A model generated the notes under the pieces. That model was given only the letters and a program-made list of their open reading frames with translations, did no database searches and had not been told where the DNA came from. A program made the translations under genes and the position numbers. Below, one piece after another: positions 1 through 6,997 of a DNA stretch of 15,914 nt. How positions within the stretch are numbered: position 1 is the stretch's first letter; each line of letters begins with the position of its first letter. Source of the DNA: JAVBNW01 sp031551255 (GTDB taxonomy: Bacteria; Bacillota; Clostridia; Christensenellales; UBA1750); NCBI GenBank assembly GCA_031551255.1, contig JAVBNW010000085.1:1-15914 (forward strand). The letters run 5' to 3'.

Positions 1-29
1 CGAAGTCGCGGGGCCACGACGCGCGACGT

Positions 30-57
30 CCCGTGAAACATCACGATGTTTTACGGG
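30..57. repeat. Inverted repeat, 13-bp arms
   Basis: CCCGTGAAACATC (30-42) pairs with GATGTTTTACGGG (45-57) with one G-U type mismatch, leaving almost no loop. No T tract follows on either strand, so it is not a clear intrinsic terminator. Read on the minus strand it lies directly after the 63-83 motif, just as the right-edge copy of that motif is directly followed by a hairpin. It only partly resembles a parS site and I do not call it one. Confidence 0.6.
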
Positions 58-62
58 AATAC

Positions 63-83
63 AGCGCAGTGCGCCCCGACGAG
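63..83 (-). repeat. Structured dispersed repeat motif, left copy
   Basis: On the minus strand this reads CTCGTCGGGGC, then G, then CACTGCGCT. The same 21 nt with one change (A for G) occurs at 15847-15867 on the plus strand. Both copies are followed within a few bases by a hairpin. A 20/21 match is far beyond chance for a window of this size, so this is a genuine repeated element of unknown family. Confidence 0.75.
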
Positions 84-179
84 CCGCTCCTCCTCTTCCT
101 CAAAACCGCTGCGGCGCTTTTGTGGAGTAAAAAACTCGACGCAAAGGGCACGAAGCTCGCGTACTCCGTTCTTCTCAGT

Positions 180-205
180 CTCAAAGAAACCTCAGTTTCT
201 TTGAG
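180..205. repeat. Perfect 11-bp hairpin
   Basis: CTCAAAGAAAC (180-190), loop CTCA, GTTTCTTTGAG (195-205). An alternative outer pairing joins CTTCTC (171-176) with GAGAAG (203-208). No T tract follows. It is part of the hairpin cluster in the left gene-free stretch. Confidence 0.6.
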
Positions 206-218
206 AAGAGGAGATTCC

Positions 219-260
219 ACGAAGCGTCCGAACCACCGCCATGCCGCAGCTTGGTGGCGG
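219..260 (-). repeat. Degenerate copy of the right-edge hairpin block
   Basis: Read on the minus strand, this has CCACCA, two bases, CTGCGG, a pyrimidine, ATGG, then a GG-rich arm and ACGCTTCGT. The right-edge terminator region (15876-15914) has the same elements in the same order and nearly the same spacing. The arms can pair (for example ACCGCCA 235-241 with TGGCGGT 255-261). With the 63-83 motif it suggests that this stretch and the right edge derive from one repeat family. Confidence 0.5.
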
Positions 261-312
261 TTCAGCGCGGAGTGTGAATCGAAGAGTTGTAATAAATCCT
301 ACACCTTGGGCA

Positions 313-342
313 TTGATTGAATCAACGCGCGGCGGGTATACT
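313..342 (+). promoter_or_regulatory. Promoter with palindromic operator-like site
   Basis: -35 TTGATT (313-318), 18-nt spacer, -10 TATACT (337-342), about 31 nt upstream of the ATG at 373. The -35 is embedded in a perfect palindrome, TTGATT G AATCAA (313-325), which could be a repressor or activator site. Promoter elements are close to the vegetative sigma consensus. Confidence 0.6.
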
Positions 343-372
343 ATATAAGGACAACGAAAAGGGGGGAACACG

Positions 373-567
373 ATGAGCGGCGGCGGCGGCGGCGACTGGA
401 GAAAAGGAGACTTTCATCAGGCCAACTATGCTCTGCTAAACCTCGTACACGGAAAAGAAGACCGCAAGATTTTGTCGTGGCGCAACCTTCTATACCTTTT
501 GATCATCCTAGGAATGTTGGGTTTGGTGGTTCTTGGGTGGTTCGTCATTGGAAACATCGTGAATTGA
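373..567 (+). CDS. Small single-span membrane protein, 64 aa
   Basis: Family not recognised. The ATG at 373 is preceded by a GGGGGG stretch (361-366) at 6-nt spacing and by a good promoter. The protein begins with a glycine run (residues 3-7), continues with a charged segment (about 8-37), and ends in one strongly hydrophobic helix (about residues 39-62). There is no signal-peptide cleavage site, so it is probably a membrane-anchored protein with the charged part inside the cell. It stands alone: a hairpin and a terminator follow, and the next gene is convergent. The promoter and length-appropriate helix argue that it is real; function cannot be assigned. Confidence 0.7.
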   Translation: MSGGGGGDWRKGDFHQANYALLNLVHGKEDRKILSWRNLLYLLIILGMLGLVVLGWFVIGNIVN

Positions 568-575
568 TTCGGCAT

Positions 576-612
576 AGCCCGGCCTGTAGGCGGTTTACTG
601 CCGCGCCGGGCT
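576..612 (+). other. Two-part hairpin after the small membrane gene
   Basis: AGCCCGGC (576-583) pairs with GCCGGGCT (605-612); within the loop GCGG (590-593) can pair with CCGC (601-604). It starts 8 nt after the stop codon and lacks a T tract, so it may stabilise the 3' end while the next hairpin terminates. Confidence 0.45.
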
Positions 613-630
613 CGCCGTTTACCATAGCGA

Positions 631-656
631 AAGCCGCGGAATACCCGCGGCTTTTG
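631..656. terminator. Bidirectional intrinsic terminator between convergent genes
   Basis: AAGCCGCGG (631-639), loop AATAC, CCGCGGCTT (645-653) followed by TTG on the plus strand (CTTTTG). It sits between the end of the 64-aa gene and the end of the leftward oxidoreductase gene. The T tract is short on both strands, slightly better on plus. Confidence 0.7.
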
Positions 657-688
657 TATGCGAAAAAATATGGAAGCAAAGGTGCATC

Positions 689-1936
689 TCAGTGGTGCCC
701 GGCGTTGTAGGGCTCGACCTTATGCCGATCTTCGGGAATCAGGCCGTCGTCAAAATGGATCATCACGTTTTGACTCGCCAGAATGTTTTGCAGCGAACGT
801 ACGTCGATTTGGCCGATGGGCTTTGCGCTATCGACGGCCAGAGCGCACGCGACGCCTGCCGCCTGCCCCGTGAGGATTGCCGGAGGGATCACGCGCAGAA
901 TATCCCAGGCATAGCCCGCGCCCGCGGCCGAGCGCCCCGCGGTGATCAGGTTGCAAAAATCGGGATGGAAAAGCGTCCGGTAAGGAATCTCATATAAGAA
1001 ATCTTTGTGCTCAAAATCGTTGACCGCGCCGATAGAGTCGTCGAAATGGCGGTACACATCCTCGGTGGTAAGCGTGTATGCCCCGTCGATGCGGCGGGTT
1101 GTGCGAAACTGAGCCATACCGGGCAATTGCAGGATATCCCGCTTATCGCGATCCTGCCCCTTGATCTTTTCGAGGATCTCCCTGTGGTTTTCGGCGACAT
1201 AGCACGTCACATCGGCGCCGTCCGTCCCCTTCCAATACGGCTTCCCTTCGGGATGCCCCTTTCCGAATAGATCGGACGGACCGCCGTGTACGGCATATAG
1301 GAGCGCGGCGATGTCTTGCCGCTCAAGCGTGCGCTCGCAGCCGGCGAGGTCGGTTCCATAGGCGTAAAATGTGTGATAGTTGTTTCCCTGCACCGTGGGC
1401 ACGCCCGCCCGGTACAGGATGTCGGCATCGCCGGTGGTGTCCACAAACATGCTTCCGTCGACCCGCGAGCATCCGGATTTGTTTTCCAACACCAGCCCTG
1501 TTAAGCGGTTATCATCCATGATGGGACGGGTAATCAGCGTGTCGAACAAAAGATCGACGCCCTCATCCTGAACAAATTCCGTGAGCGCAAGCGCGAAAAT
1601 CGGCGCGGAAAACCGGGAAACCAGCCGGGTTTTCGCGCCGGTGCCGGGTTCGCCGCTCTTCCATTCGTCAGGAATGGTGTCGTAGCCATACCGCACCGAC
1701 AGCCTGAGCAGTTCGTCCGCCATGCCCTTGATGATCTGCACGCCGCGCCCGTTGCACATGGGTACAAAGAGGTTTACCAAACCGATGGTAGCCAGGCCCC
1801 CGAGCGATATTGTCTTTTCAATCAGCAGCGCCGTCTTTCCCGCGCGCCGCGCCGCTACAGCGGCGGCGACCCCGGCGAGCCCGCCGCCGGCGACTACGAC
1901 GTCATAGTTTCCAATGGACGGCATATTCACATGCAT
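689..1936 (-). CDS. FAD-dependent oxidoreductase, 415 aa
   Basis: The protein has a Rossmann dinucleotide-binding start: DVVVAGGGLAG at residues 12-22 gives the GxGxxG-type motif, followed by an acidic residue at the end of the second strand (LLIEK). A second FAD-contact motif, VDTTGDAD, lies near residues 165-172, and a C-terminal segment around AGRSAAGAGYAWD and GQAAGVACAL closes the FAD site. This layout fits the FAD_oxidored (PF12831) family, whose substrates are mostly unknown; many members run to about 450 aa, so this is slightly short. Start: ATG at 1936 with GGAGG seven bases upstream. It is the last gene of the leftward block, 57 bp after galE, and a hairpin terminator follows it. 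Being downstream of galE does not establish a sugar substrate. Confidence 0.85.
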   Translation of the reverse strand: MHVNMPSIGNYDVVVAGGGLAGVAAAVAARRAGKTALLIEKTISLGGLATIGLVNLFVPMCNGRGVQIIKGMADELLRLSVRYGYDTIPDEWKSGEPGTGAKTRLVSRFSAPIFALALTEFVQDEGVDLLFDTLITRPIMDDNRLTGLVLENKSGCSRVDGSMFVDTTGDADILYRAGVPTVQGNNYHTFYAYGTDLAGCERTLERQDIAALLYAVHGGPSDLFGKGHPEGKPYWKGTDGADVTCYVAENHREILEKIKGQDRDKRDILQLPGMAQFRTTRRIDGAYTLTTEDVYRHFDDSIGAVNDFEHKDFLYEIPYRTLFHPDFCNLITAGRSAAGAGYAWDILRVIPPAILTGQAAGVACALAVDSAKPIGQIDVRSLQNILASQNVMIHFDDGLIPEDRHKVEPYNAGHH

Positions 1937-1993
1937 GCGATCCCCTCCCGGATAGGTCTCAACAGCGTATGGAACAAATCGGGGATATATCTT

Positions 1994-2977
1994 TTACTCC
2001 TGATACCCGCACGGGTGCCCCGTATGCCACTTCCACGCGCCCGCGACGATGGCGTCGAGGTTTGTCCTGTGGGGGTTCCAGCCCGTTTCCCTGCGAAACT
2101 TCTCGTTGGAGGCGATGAGCACCGGGGGATCGCCAGGCCGCCTATCCATCTCGATGATATGCGCCTTCTTGCCGGCGATCTTTTCGGCGCAGGCAATGAC
2201 CTCGCGGTTGGAAAAGCCTTGCCCGCTGCCCAGGTTGTAGCTTTCGGTAAGATGCCCGTCGCGCAACGCTTCCAGGGCAAGCAAATGCGCCTCACTCAGA
2301 TCCTGCACTTCGATGTAGTCGCGCACACAGGTGCCGTCGCGCGTCGGAAAATCCGTACCCGTCAGGTAGAACGGGGTATCCGGGTTCATCAGGTGCTTAA
2401 GAATATTGGGGATCAGGTGCGTTTCCGGATCGTGCGCCTCGCCGATCTCCCCGGAATCGTGTGCGCCTGCGATGTTGAAATAGCGTAGCGAAATCGAACG
2501 CATACCGTACGCCGCGTCAAAATCCCTGAGCGCCTGCTCGATCATCAGCTTTGTCTTGCCATACACGCTGGCGGGGTTGGTCGGCGCATCCTCGGCGATG
2601 GGCATGCGATCGGTCTGCCCATATACCGCCGCGCTGGATGAAAACACGATCGCCTTTATGTTTTCTTCGGCCATTGCGCGCAAAAGGGAGAATGAGCCCC
2701 CTACGTTGTTGTCGTAATACAGCGCCGGGTTACTCATCGATTCGCCCACCTGCGTTCTGGCGGCAAAGTGCAAAACCGCCGTTACGCCGTGGCCGCGCAT
2801 GATGCCCCTAAGCGCCTGCGTATCGCGGATATCGCAGAGAATCAGCTCGCCGGATGCCGCGGGCGCAAAGCCCGTGGATAGGTTGTCGACAACCACGACC
2901 TCCTCACCGCGCTCCACAAGCAAACGCGAAACGTGGCTACCCAAGTAACCGGCGCCCCCGGTAATCAACACGGCCAT
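1994..2977 (-). CDS. galE: UDP-glucose 4-epimerase
   Basis: Interconverts UDP-glucose and UDP-galactose with bound NAD in the cytosol, supplying galactose donors for envelope polysaccharides and the Leloir pathway. The 327-aa length matches the family. GGAGYLG (residues 7-13) is the NAD-binding motif, SSS at 113-115 and Y139xxxK143 (YGKTK) form the short-chain dehydrogenase catalytic set, and RYFNIAGA and the late GQGFSNREV segment are typical of GalE. Start: the ATG at 2977 has GGGGAGG at 7-nt spacing; an in-frame ATG two codons upstream (2983) would sit against that site and is less likely. It lies 50 bp after yhbY with a hairpin between, so it may be partly uncoupled from the ribosome-assembly genes upstream. 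Confidence 0.93.
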   Translation of the reverse strand: MAVLITGGAGYLGSHVSRLLVERGEEVVVVDNLSTGFAPAASGELILCDIRDTQALRGIMRGHGVTAVLHFAARTQVGESMSNPALYYDNNVGGSFSLLRAMAEENIKAIVFSSSAAVYGQTDRMPIAEDAPTNPASVYGKTKLMIEQALRDFDAAYGMRSISLRYFNIAGAHDSGEIGEAHDPETHLIPNILKHLMNPDTPFYLTGTDFPTRDGTCVRDYIEVQDLSEAHLLALEALRDGHLTESYNLGSGQGFSNREVIACAEKIAGKKAHIIEMDRRPGDPPVLIASNEKFRRETGWNPHRTNLDAIVAGAWKWHTGHPCGYQE

Positions 2978-2999
2978 GCGCATACCTCCCCGTTCCCAC

Positions 3000-3022
3000 A
3001 GAACATGTTATCTATATGTTCT
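3000..3022. other. Hairpin between yhbY and galE
   Basis: AGAACAT (3000-3006) pairs with ATGTTCT (3016-3022) around a 9-nt loop, just after the yhbY stop on the minus strand. There is no T tract, so it is more likely a processing, stability or protein-binding site than a terminator. Confidence 0.4.
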
Positions 3023-3027
3023 TCAGC

Positions 3028-3324
3028 CTATAGGTTCTCCAGCGAGATTTTCGGCTCTCTGGAGGGGCGATACATCACAAAGCGCCAGCCGATGCACTGT
3101 ACCGGCGCCGCATGTACCTGAGCGCACAGATCGTCGCATTCTTCCCTGACCGTCAGCGGCGCGTTTTTCTGCACCGCAACTTTCACGAGCTCATGCGCTT
3201 CCAGGGCGTCGTATGCGCTCTTTACCAGCGTAGGCGTTACACCCTCCTTGCCGATGTATACGATCGGCTCCAGATCGTTGGCCATCGAGCGCAGATACGC
3301 GCGCTGCTTGGAGGTAAGTTCCAT
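3028..3324 (-). CDS. yhbY: Ribosome assembly RNA-binding protein YhbY
   Basis: A 98-aa CRS1/YhbY (CRM) domain protein. The family binds pre-50S ribosomal RNA. The canonical opening LTSKQRAYLRSMA is present at residues 3-15, and the conserved GxxG loop is GKEG at 25-28 inside YIGKEGVT. Start: ATG at 3324, with GGGAG about 8 nt upstream. A longer frame from a TTG at 3342 would add six residues, overlap the obg stop and lack a binding site. It lies 14 bp after obg, a common pairing in Bacillota that puts two late 50S assembly factors in one transcript. The C-terminal extension after about residue 88 is not conserved. Confidence 0.92.
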   Translation of the reverse strand: MELTSKQRAYLRSMANDLEPIVYIGKEGVTPTLVKSAYDALEAHELVKVAVQKNAPLTVREECDDLCAQVHAAPVQCIGWRFVMYRPSREPKISLENL

Positions 3325-3338
3325 AAAAAACACTCCCG

Positions 3339-4604
3339 TCAATCGATAAAGTCGAACTCGAAATCTCCAAGGCGTACTTCGTTGCCGTCCTTTGCGCCCT
3401 TCTCGCGCAGCGCGGCGATGACGCCGAGCCTTCTGAGCATTCTATCCAGCCACGCAAGAGAATCCACATCCCCCGTATTGACCGAGCGCATAAGCCGCTC
3501 AATCGTGGGGCCTTGCACGTCGAACCAGCCGTCGCTCGCGCGCGTTACGACAAACGGCTCCTCCTCAATTTCAACCTCGATGTAATCCTCCTCGAAATCC
3601 GGCGAAGACGGCAAATGCTCAAGCATTTGCGTTATCGCAAACGGGAGCGGGCGAAAGCCCTCGCCCGTCGCGGCGGACACCGGATATATCCGCGCATCCG
3701 CCCCGAGTTTTTCCGCAAGACGCGCAAGGTTTTCCTGCGCTCCATCCAAATCCATCTTGTTGGCGAGGATCAACTGTGGCCGCCCGGCCAGTTCGCCGTA
3801 CAAACGCAGTTCATCCTGAATGATGTCGTAATCCTGCAACGGATCGCGGCCCTCGCTGCCCGATATATCCAGCACGTGCAGTAAAAGCCTCGTGCGCTCG
3901 ATATGCCTAAGAAAATCGTACCCAAGGCCCGCGCCGGCGGAAGCTCCTTCGATAAGCCCGGGAATATCCGCCATCACAAAGCCGTCGTCCTCCACCCTAA
4001 CCACGCCAAGGTTCGGCGTGAGCGTGGTAAAGTGGTAATTGGCGATCTGCGGGCGCGCCGCCGTCATCACCGAGAGGATCGACGACTTGCCGACGTTGGG
4101 AAAGCCCACGAGCCCTACGTCGGCGATGGACTTGATCTCCAGCTGTACTTCGATTTCAGGGGCCTTTTCGCCGGGCTTGGCAAACGTAGGCGCCTGGCGC
4201 GTGGGGGTCGCAAACCGTGCATTGCCCCATCCGCCGCGCCCGCCGCGCAGCAGCACGCGTTTTTCGCCTTTTATGCGGATATCCGCCATCACGCGGCCCG
4301 TCGCCACATCCCTGACAATCGTGCCCTGCGGCACGCGGATTACGGTATCCGCACCGCTCTTGCCGGTGCAGTTGTTCGCGCCGCCGTTTTCGCCGTTCTC
4401 CGCGCGAAACTTGCGATGATAGCGAAAATCCATCAGCGTGCGCATGCCCTCGTCCGGCAAAAAAATCACGTTGCCACCGCGCCCACCGTCCCCGCCGTCA
4501 GGTCCGCCGTTGGGCACGTACTTCTCGCGGTGGAAGTTGACCTTGCCGTCGCCTCCATCGCCCGCCTTGATCTTAATTTTTACGATATCTACGTATTGCA
4601 GCAC
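3339..4604 (-). CDS. obg: GTPase ObgE/CgtA
   Basis: Essential GTPase for late 50S assembly and stress control; in Bacillus it also influences sporulation. All three domains are present in 421 aa: a glycine-rich Obg domain (about 1-158, with the GDGGDG and GGDGGRGG runs), a GTPase domain with G1 GFPNVGKSS (167-175), G3 DIPGLIEG (213-220), G4 NKMD (282-285) and G5 SAA (310-312), and a C-terminal OCT domain (about 350-421) that occurs in Firmicutes Obg. Start: a GTG at 4604 with AGGAG seven bases upstream; no ATG fits. It lies 98 bp after nth and directly ahead of yhbY. The nth-obg gap shows no clear terminator, so co-transcription is likely. Confidence 0.96.
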   Translation of the reverse strand: MLQYVDIVKIKIKAGDGGDGKVNFHREKYVPNGGPDGGDGGRGGNVIFLPDEGMRTLMDFRYHRKFRAENGENGGANNCTGKSGADTVIRVPQGTIVRDVATGRVMADIRIKGEKRVLLRGGRGGWGNARFATPTRQAPTFAKPGEKAPEIEVQLEIKSIADVGLVGFPNVGKSSILSVMTAARPQIANYHFTTLTPNLGVVRVEDDGFVMADIPGLIEGASAGAGLGYDFLRHIERTRLLLHVLDISGSEGRDPLQDYDIIQDELRLYGELAGRPQLILANKMDLDGAQENLARLAEKLGADARIYPVSAATGEGFRPLPFAITQMLEHLPSSPDFEEDYIEVEIEEEPFVVTRASDGWFDVQGPTIERLMRSVNTGDVDSLAWLDRMLRRLGVIAALREKGAKDGNEVRLGDFEFDFID

Positions 4605-4702
4605 GTCGTTTCTCCTAACCTATCCGCCCGCGTGTAACAGAACGGGCCTTGCGGATTTACGGATCCCCATCGTCGATTCTACGTCTATTCTATGCGAATG
4701 CG

Positions 4703-5341
4703 TCATAGGTTAACCTGTCCAAGTTGCTGCCCGGAAAGCGCGTATTCGCAGTAAGGGGCTATCGTGCAGCTTGAGCAGGCCGGCTTGCGCGCATGACATA
4801 CCCTGCGCCCATGCCAGATCAGCCAATGATGCGCCACCGACCAAAGCTCTTTGGGGATCGCCTCCATCAGCTGTTCTTCGGTCTTTTCAACGTTCTTTGC
4901 GTGCGCGATGCCGATGCGGTTGCTCACGCGGAACACATGCGTATCCACGGCGATCGCATCCCCGCCAAATGCGTTTGCGTACACGACGTTGGCCGTCTTG
5001 CGCCCTACACCCGGCAGTTTTACGAGTTCTTCAAGCGTGCCGGGCACCTTGCCGGCATATTGCTCTACAATGATACGGCACGCGGCCAGGATGTTCTTCG
5101 CCTTGTTGCGATATACCCCGCAGCTATGGATGATCTGTTCGAGTTCGTGCTGCGAAAGCAAGAGCATGGCCTCCGGCGTGGGAGCCTTGACAAACAGCAC
5201 CTGGGTCACGGCATTGACGCGCTTGTCGGTGCACTGCGCCGAGAGGATGGTGGCCACCAGCGTTTCGTACGGATTGGAAAAGTGGAGCTCGGCCTTCGCC
5301 TCGGGGTAAAGCCGTTGAAGTTCTTCCAGAATGCGCGTCAT
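4703..5341 (-). CDS. nth: Endonuclease III (DNA glycosylase/AP lyase)
   Basis: Removes oxidised pyrimidines and cleaves at the abasic site in base excision repair. The 212-aa protein has the helix-hairpin-helix LPGVGRKTA (109-117) with catalytic Lys115, catalytic Asp133 in VDTHVFRV, and a C-terminal 4Fe-4S loop with Cys182, Cys189, Cys192 and Cys198, the exact C-x6-C-x2-C-x5-C spacing of the family. Start: ATG at 5341 with GGGAGG seven bases upstream. An upstream in-frame extension to 5419 would cross the promoter and is rejected. It is the first gene of the leftward nth-obg-yhbY-galE block. Confidence 0.96.
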   Translation of the reverse strand: MTRILEELQRLYPEAKAELHFSNPYETLVATILSAQCTDKRVNAVTQVLFVKAPTPEAMLLLSQHELEQIIHSCGVYRNKAKNILAACRIIVEQYAGKVPGTLEELVKLPGVGRKTANVVYANAFGGDAIAVDTHVFRVSNRIGIAHAKNVEKTEEQLMEAIPKELWSVAHHWLIWHGRRVCHARKPACSSCTIAPYCEYALSGQQLGQVNL

Positions 5342-5363
5342 AGCAATGCCTCCCAACCGATAC

Positions 5364-5392
5364 AGTGTACCAGTTGAGAGGCGCGATGGCAA
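5364..5392 (-). promoter_or_regulatory. Promoter of the nth-obg operon
   Basis: On the minus strand: -35 TTGCCA (5387-5392), exactly 17 nt, -10 TACACT (5364-5369). Expected transcription start is near 5357, giving a leader of about 15 nt that contains the nth ribosome binding site. This supports the short nth start at 5341. Confidence 0.65.
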
Positions 5393-5490
5393 CCGGATTT
5401 CTTGGGGGCGCGCCCGCAAACCTTATGGAATCGCCCCATTCGCAAGAGTGGCCCATAATCTGCGAAAAAGCGCGCGAAAACCCTCCGCCC

Positions 5491-5510
5491 AAAACAATTG
5501 CCGGTTGTTT
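5491..5510 (-). terminator. Weak terminator after the DUF3343 gene
   Basis: On the minus strand AAACAA, a 7-nt loop, then TTGTTT running into TTTT, 12 nt after the DUF3343 stop. The 6-bp stem is AT-rich, so some read-through toward nth is likely. Confidence 0.35.
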
Positions 5511-5522
5511 AAACTGCCATAC

Positions 5523-5795
5523 CTAAAATTGCGTGGGCATAGGCCTTGCGATGAGTTTTGCTCCAGTTTTTTCCAATGTATAAAATCCGACCAGGCTGTC
5601 GGGTTTCATCGCGCGGGCAATATCCACGACAGTGGGGGCGCTGTTCATATCAAAGCGCAGGGAAAGGCCGCACCCGACGGCCACTTCGCGCGGCGTCGAG
5701 ATTACACTGGTGCGGATGCCCCGCTGCCTGAGCATTTCTTGAAACTGCAGCACCTGCTGGCGGGAGCGAAACGATGCGATACCATAGGTTTCCAT
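5523..5795 (-). CDS. DUF3343 protein, putative Se/S carrier-like
   Basis: A 90-aa protein matching DUF3343 (PF11823), described as putative Se/S carrier-like. It opens with the family-typical METYGIASFRS stretch, followed by a helix (about residues 11-25), and carries the conserved Cys-Gly in VGCGLSLRF (Cys42), the likely carrier thiol. Start: ATG at 5795 with GGAGGT six bases upstream; an upstream in-frame ATG at 5825 lacks support. It diverges from a cysteine desulfurase gene with only 92 bp between. That pairing is seen in genomes that handle selenium or mobilised sulfur, so the inferred role is to receive S or Se from the desulfurase. No selD, yedF or molybdenum hydroxylase gene lies within the window to settle which element is moved. 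Confidence 0.85.
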   Translation of the reverse strand: METYGIASFRSRQQVLQFQEMLRQRGIRTSVISTPREVAVGCGLSLRFDMNSAPTVVDIARAMKPDSLVGFYTLEKTGAKLIARPMPTQF

Positions 5796-5838
5796 GTGTT
5801 CACCTCCGTATGCCTCCGGCAACAAGCGGCCGAAAGGT

Positions 5839-5850
5839 TAATATACTATA
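5839..5850. promoter_or_regulatory. Divergent AT-rich promoter core
   Basis: A TTAATATACTATA stretch stands out in the GC-rich 92-bp interval between the two divergent genes. It offers TATACT (5842-5847) as a rightward -10 and TATAGT (5845-5850, minus strand) as a leftward -10. Neither has a convincing -35 box, which may mean activator dependence. Confidence 0.35.
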
Positions 5851-5887
5851 CGGTGAAGGCGCCCGAGCGGTGCCAGGGAGGATGCGA

Positions 5888-6997
5888 ATGATTTATCTGG
5901 ACAACGCGGCCACCAGCTACCCCAAGCCCCAGCGCGTGGGCCGTGCGCTGATGAAAGCCATGGAGGAATACGGCGCGAACCCCGGGCGCTCAGGCCATGC
6001 GCTTGCAATTCGTGCCGCGCGGGATGTATATGGCGCCAGGGAAGAGCTTGCGCAGCTGTTTTTCTGGAAAGAACCCATGGATTTTGTGTTTGGCTTCAAC
6101 TGCACCGATATGCTCAATCTAGCGATCAAGGGCGTCATCCGGCAGGGCGACCATGTCGCCACGACGTTTTGGGAACACAATTCCGTACTACGCCCGTTAA
6201 AAAAGCTGGAGATGCAAGGAAAAATCACGCTCACCATCGGCGACCGCATCGAAGATGCGCTGAGCGCAAAGACCAACGTCGCGGTCATCACCCACGCTTC
6301 CAACGTAACCGGCATGATAAACCCGCTTGCGCGCATTCTACCGATGCTTAAAAAGCGCGGCATCCTTGCGATCGTGGATGCGGCGCAGACCGCCGGAGTG
6401 CTTGACGTCGACCTTTCCCGCTTGCCTGTCGACCTTATGGCGATGCCCGGCCACAAGGGCCTGCTAGGCCCGCAGGGCACCGGCGCGCTGTTCATCCGGC
6501 CCGGCCTTGCGCTCGATACCCTGCGTGAAGGCGGTACGGGCTCGTCTTCCGACAGCATGATTCAGCCCGACGATCTGCCCGAACGCTATGAAAGCGGCAC
6601 GCTGAACGCGCCGGGGCTGGCCGGCCTGCGCGAAGGCGCGCGCTTTACGCGCGAGCATGCGGGAGAAATCCACGGCCACGAGCTGTACTTGACCAAGCGC
6701 CTGCTGGACGGCCTTTTGAACATACCCTATGTTACGGTGTACGGCCCGCACACCGCCGCCGCGCGGGTGGGGACGGTGAGCTTCAACTTGAGTGATCTGC
6801 ACTCGGGCGCGGTGGCCGATCAGCTCAATGACGCGGGCATCTGCGTGCGCGCGGGGCTGCACTGCGCGCCGGGAGCTCATCAGATTATGGGCACGATGGA
6901 GCAGGGCGCCGTGCGCGCAAGCGTCGGGCTATTTAACACCGACGGAGACGTGGATGCGCTTTTGTGCGTCATCTCCTCTTTGGCGAAGCAACTGTAG
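5888..6997 (+). CDS. Cysteine desulfurase, class V aminotransferase (EF2568-like)
   Basis: PLP enzyme that releases sulfur (or selenium) from cysteine (or selenocysteine) as an enzyme-bound persulfide. The 369-aa protein opens with MIYLDNAATSYPKP; His97 (WEHNS), Asp164 (DAAQTAG) and Lys190 in PGHKGLLGPQGTG are the cofactor residues, and Cys326 in RAGLHCAPGAH is the active-site cysteine. These motifs fit the TIGR01977-type family typified by Enterococcus EF2568, rather than the IscS or NifS housekeeping type. Start: ATG at 5888 has AGGGAGG six bases upstream; an ATG at 5882 sits against that site. It diverges from the DUF3343 gene. No IscU- or SufU-like scaffold gene lies nearby, which argues against general Fe-S assembly. 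Confidence 0.92.
   Translation: MIYLDNAATSYPKPQRVGRALMKAMEEYGANPGRSGHALAIRAARDVYGAREELAQLFFWKEPMDFVFGFNCTDMLNLAIKGVIRQGDHVATTFWEHNSVLRPLKKLEMQGKITLTIGDRIEDALSAKTNVAVITHASNVTGMINPLARILPMLKKRGILAIVDAAQTAGVLDVDLSRLPVDLMAMPGHKGLLGPQGTGALFIRPGLALDTLREGGTGSSSDSMIQPDDLPERYESGTLNAPGLAGLREGARFTREHAGEIHGHELYLTKRLLDGLLNIPYVTVYGPHTAAARVGTVSFNLSDLHSGAVADQLNDAGICVRAGLHCAPGAHQIMGTMEQGAVRASVGLFNTDGDVDALLCVISSLAKQL

Larger units (their letters stand above)
1..372. other. Gene-free, hairpin-rich left edge
   Basis: No convincing gene is visible. The only long reading frame (GTG at 33 to about 320, rightward) has no ribosome binding site, crosses every hairpin here and does not look like a folded protein. The stretch holds a near-perfect inverted repeat (30-57), a minus-strand copy of a motif found again at the right edge (63-83), a perfect 11-bp stem (180-205), a GC-rich hairpin related to the right-edge terminator (233-262), and the promoter of the next gene (313-342). 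I read it as structured intergenic repeat sequence. Confidence 0.6.

Noticed and set aside
30..57. parS/Noc-like partition site
   Set aside because: GTGAAACA is present but the symmetric core of parS is not, and no parA or parB gene is near.
33..320. 95-codon rightward ORF from a GTG
   Set aside because: No ribosome binding site, spans several inverted repeats shared with non-coding sequence at the right edge, and has no protein-like pattern.
4605..4702. Separate promoter or terminator between nth and obg
   Set aside because: A TAGAAT-like box exists on the minus strand but no -35 at usable spacing, and no hairpin with a T tract; read-through from nth is the simpler view.
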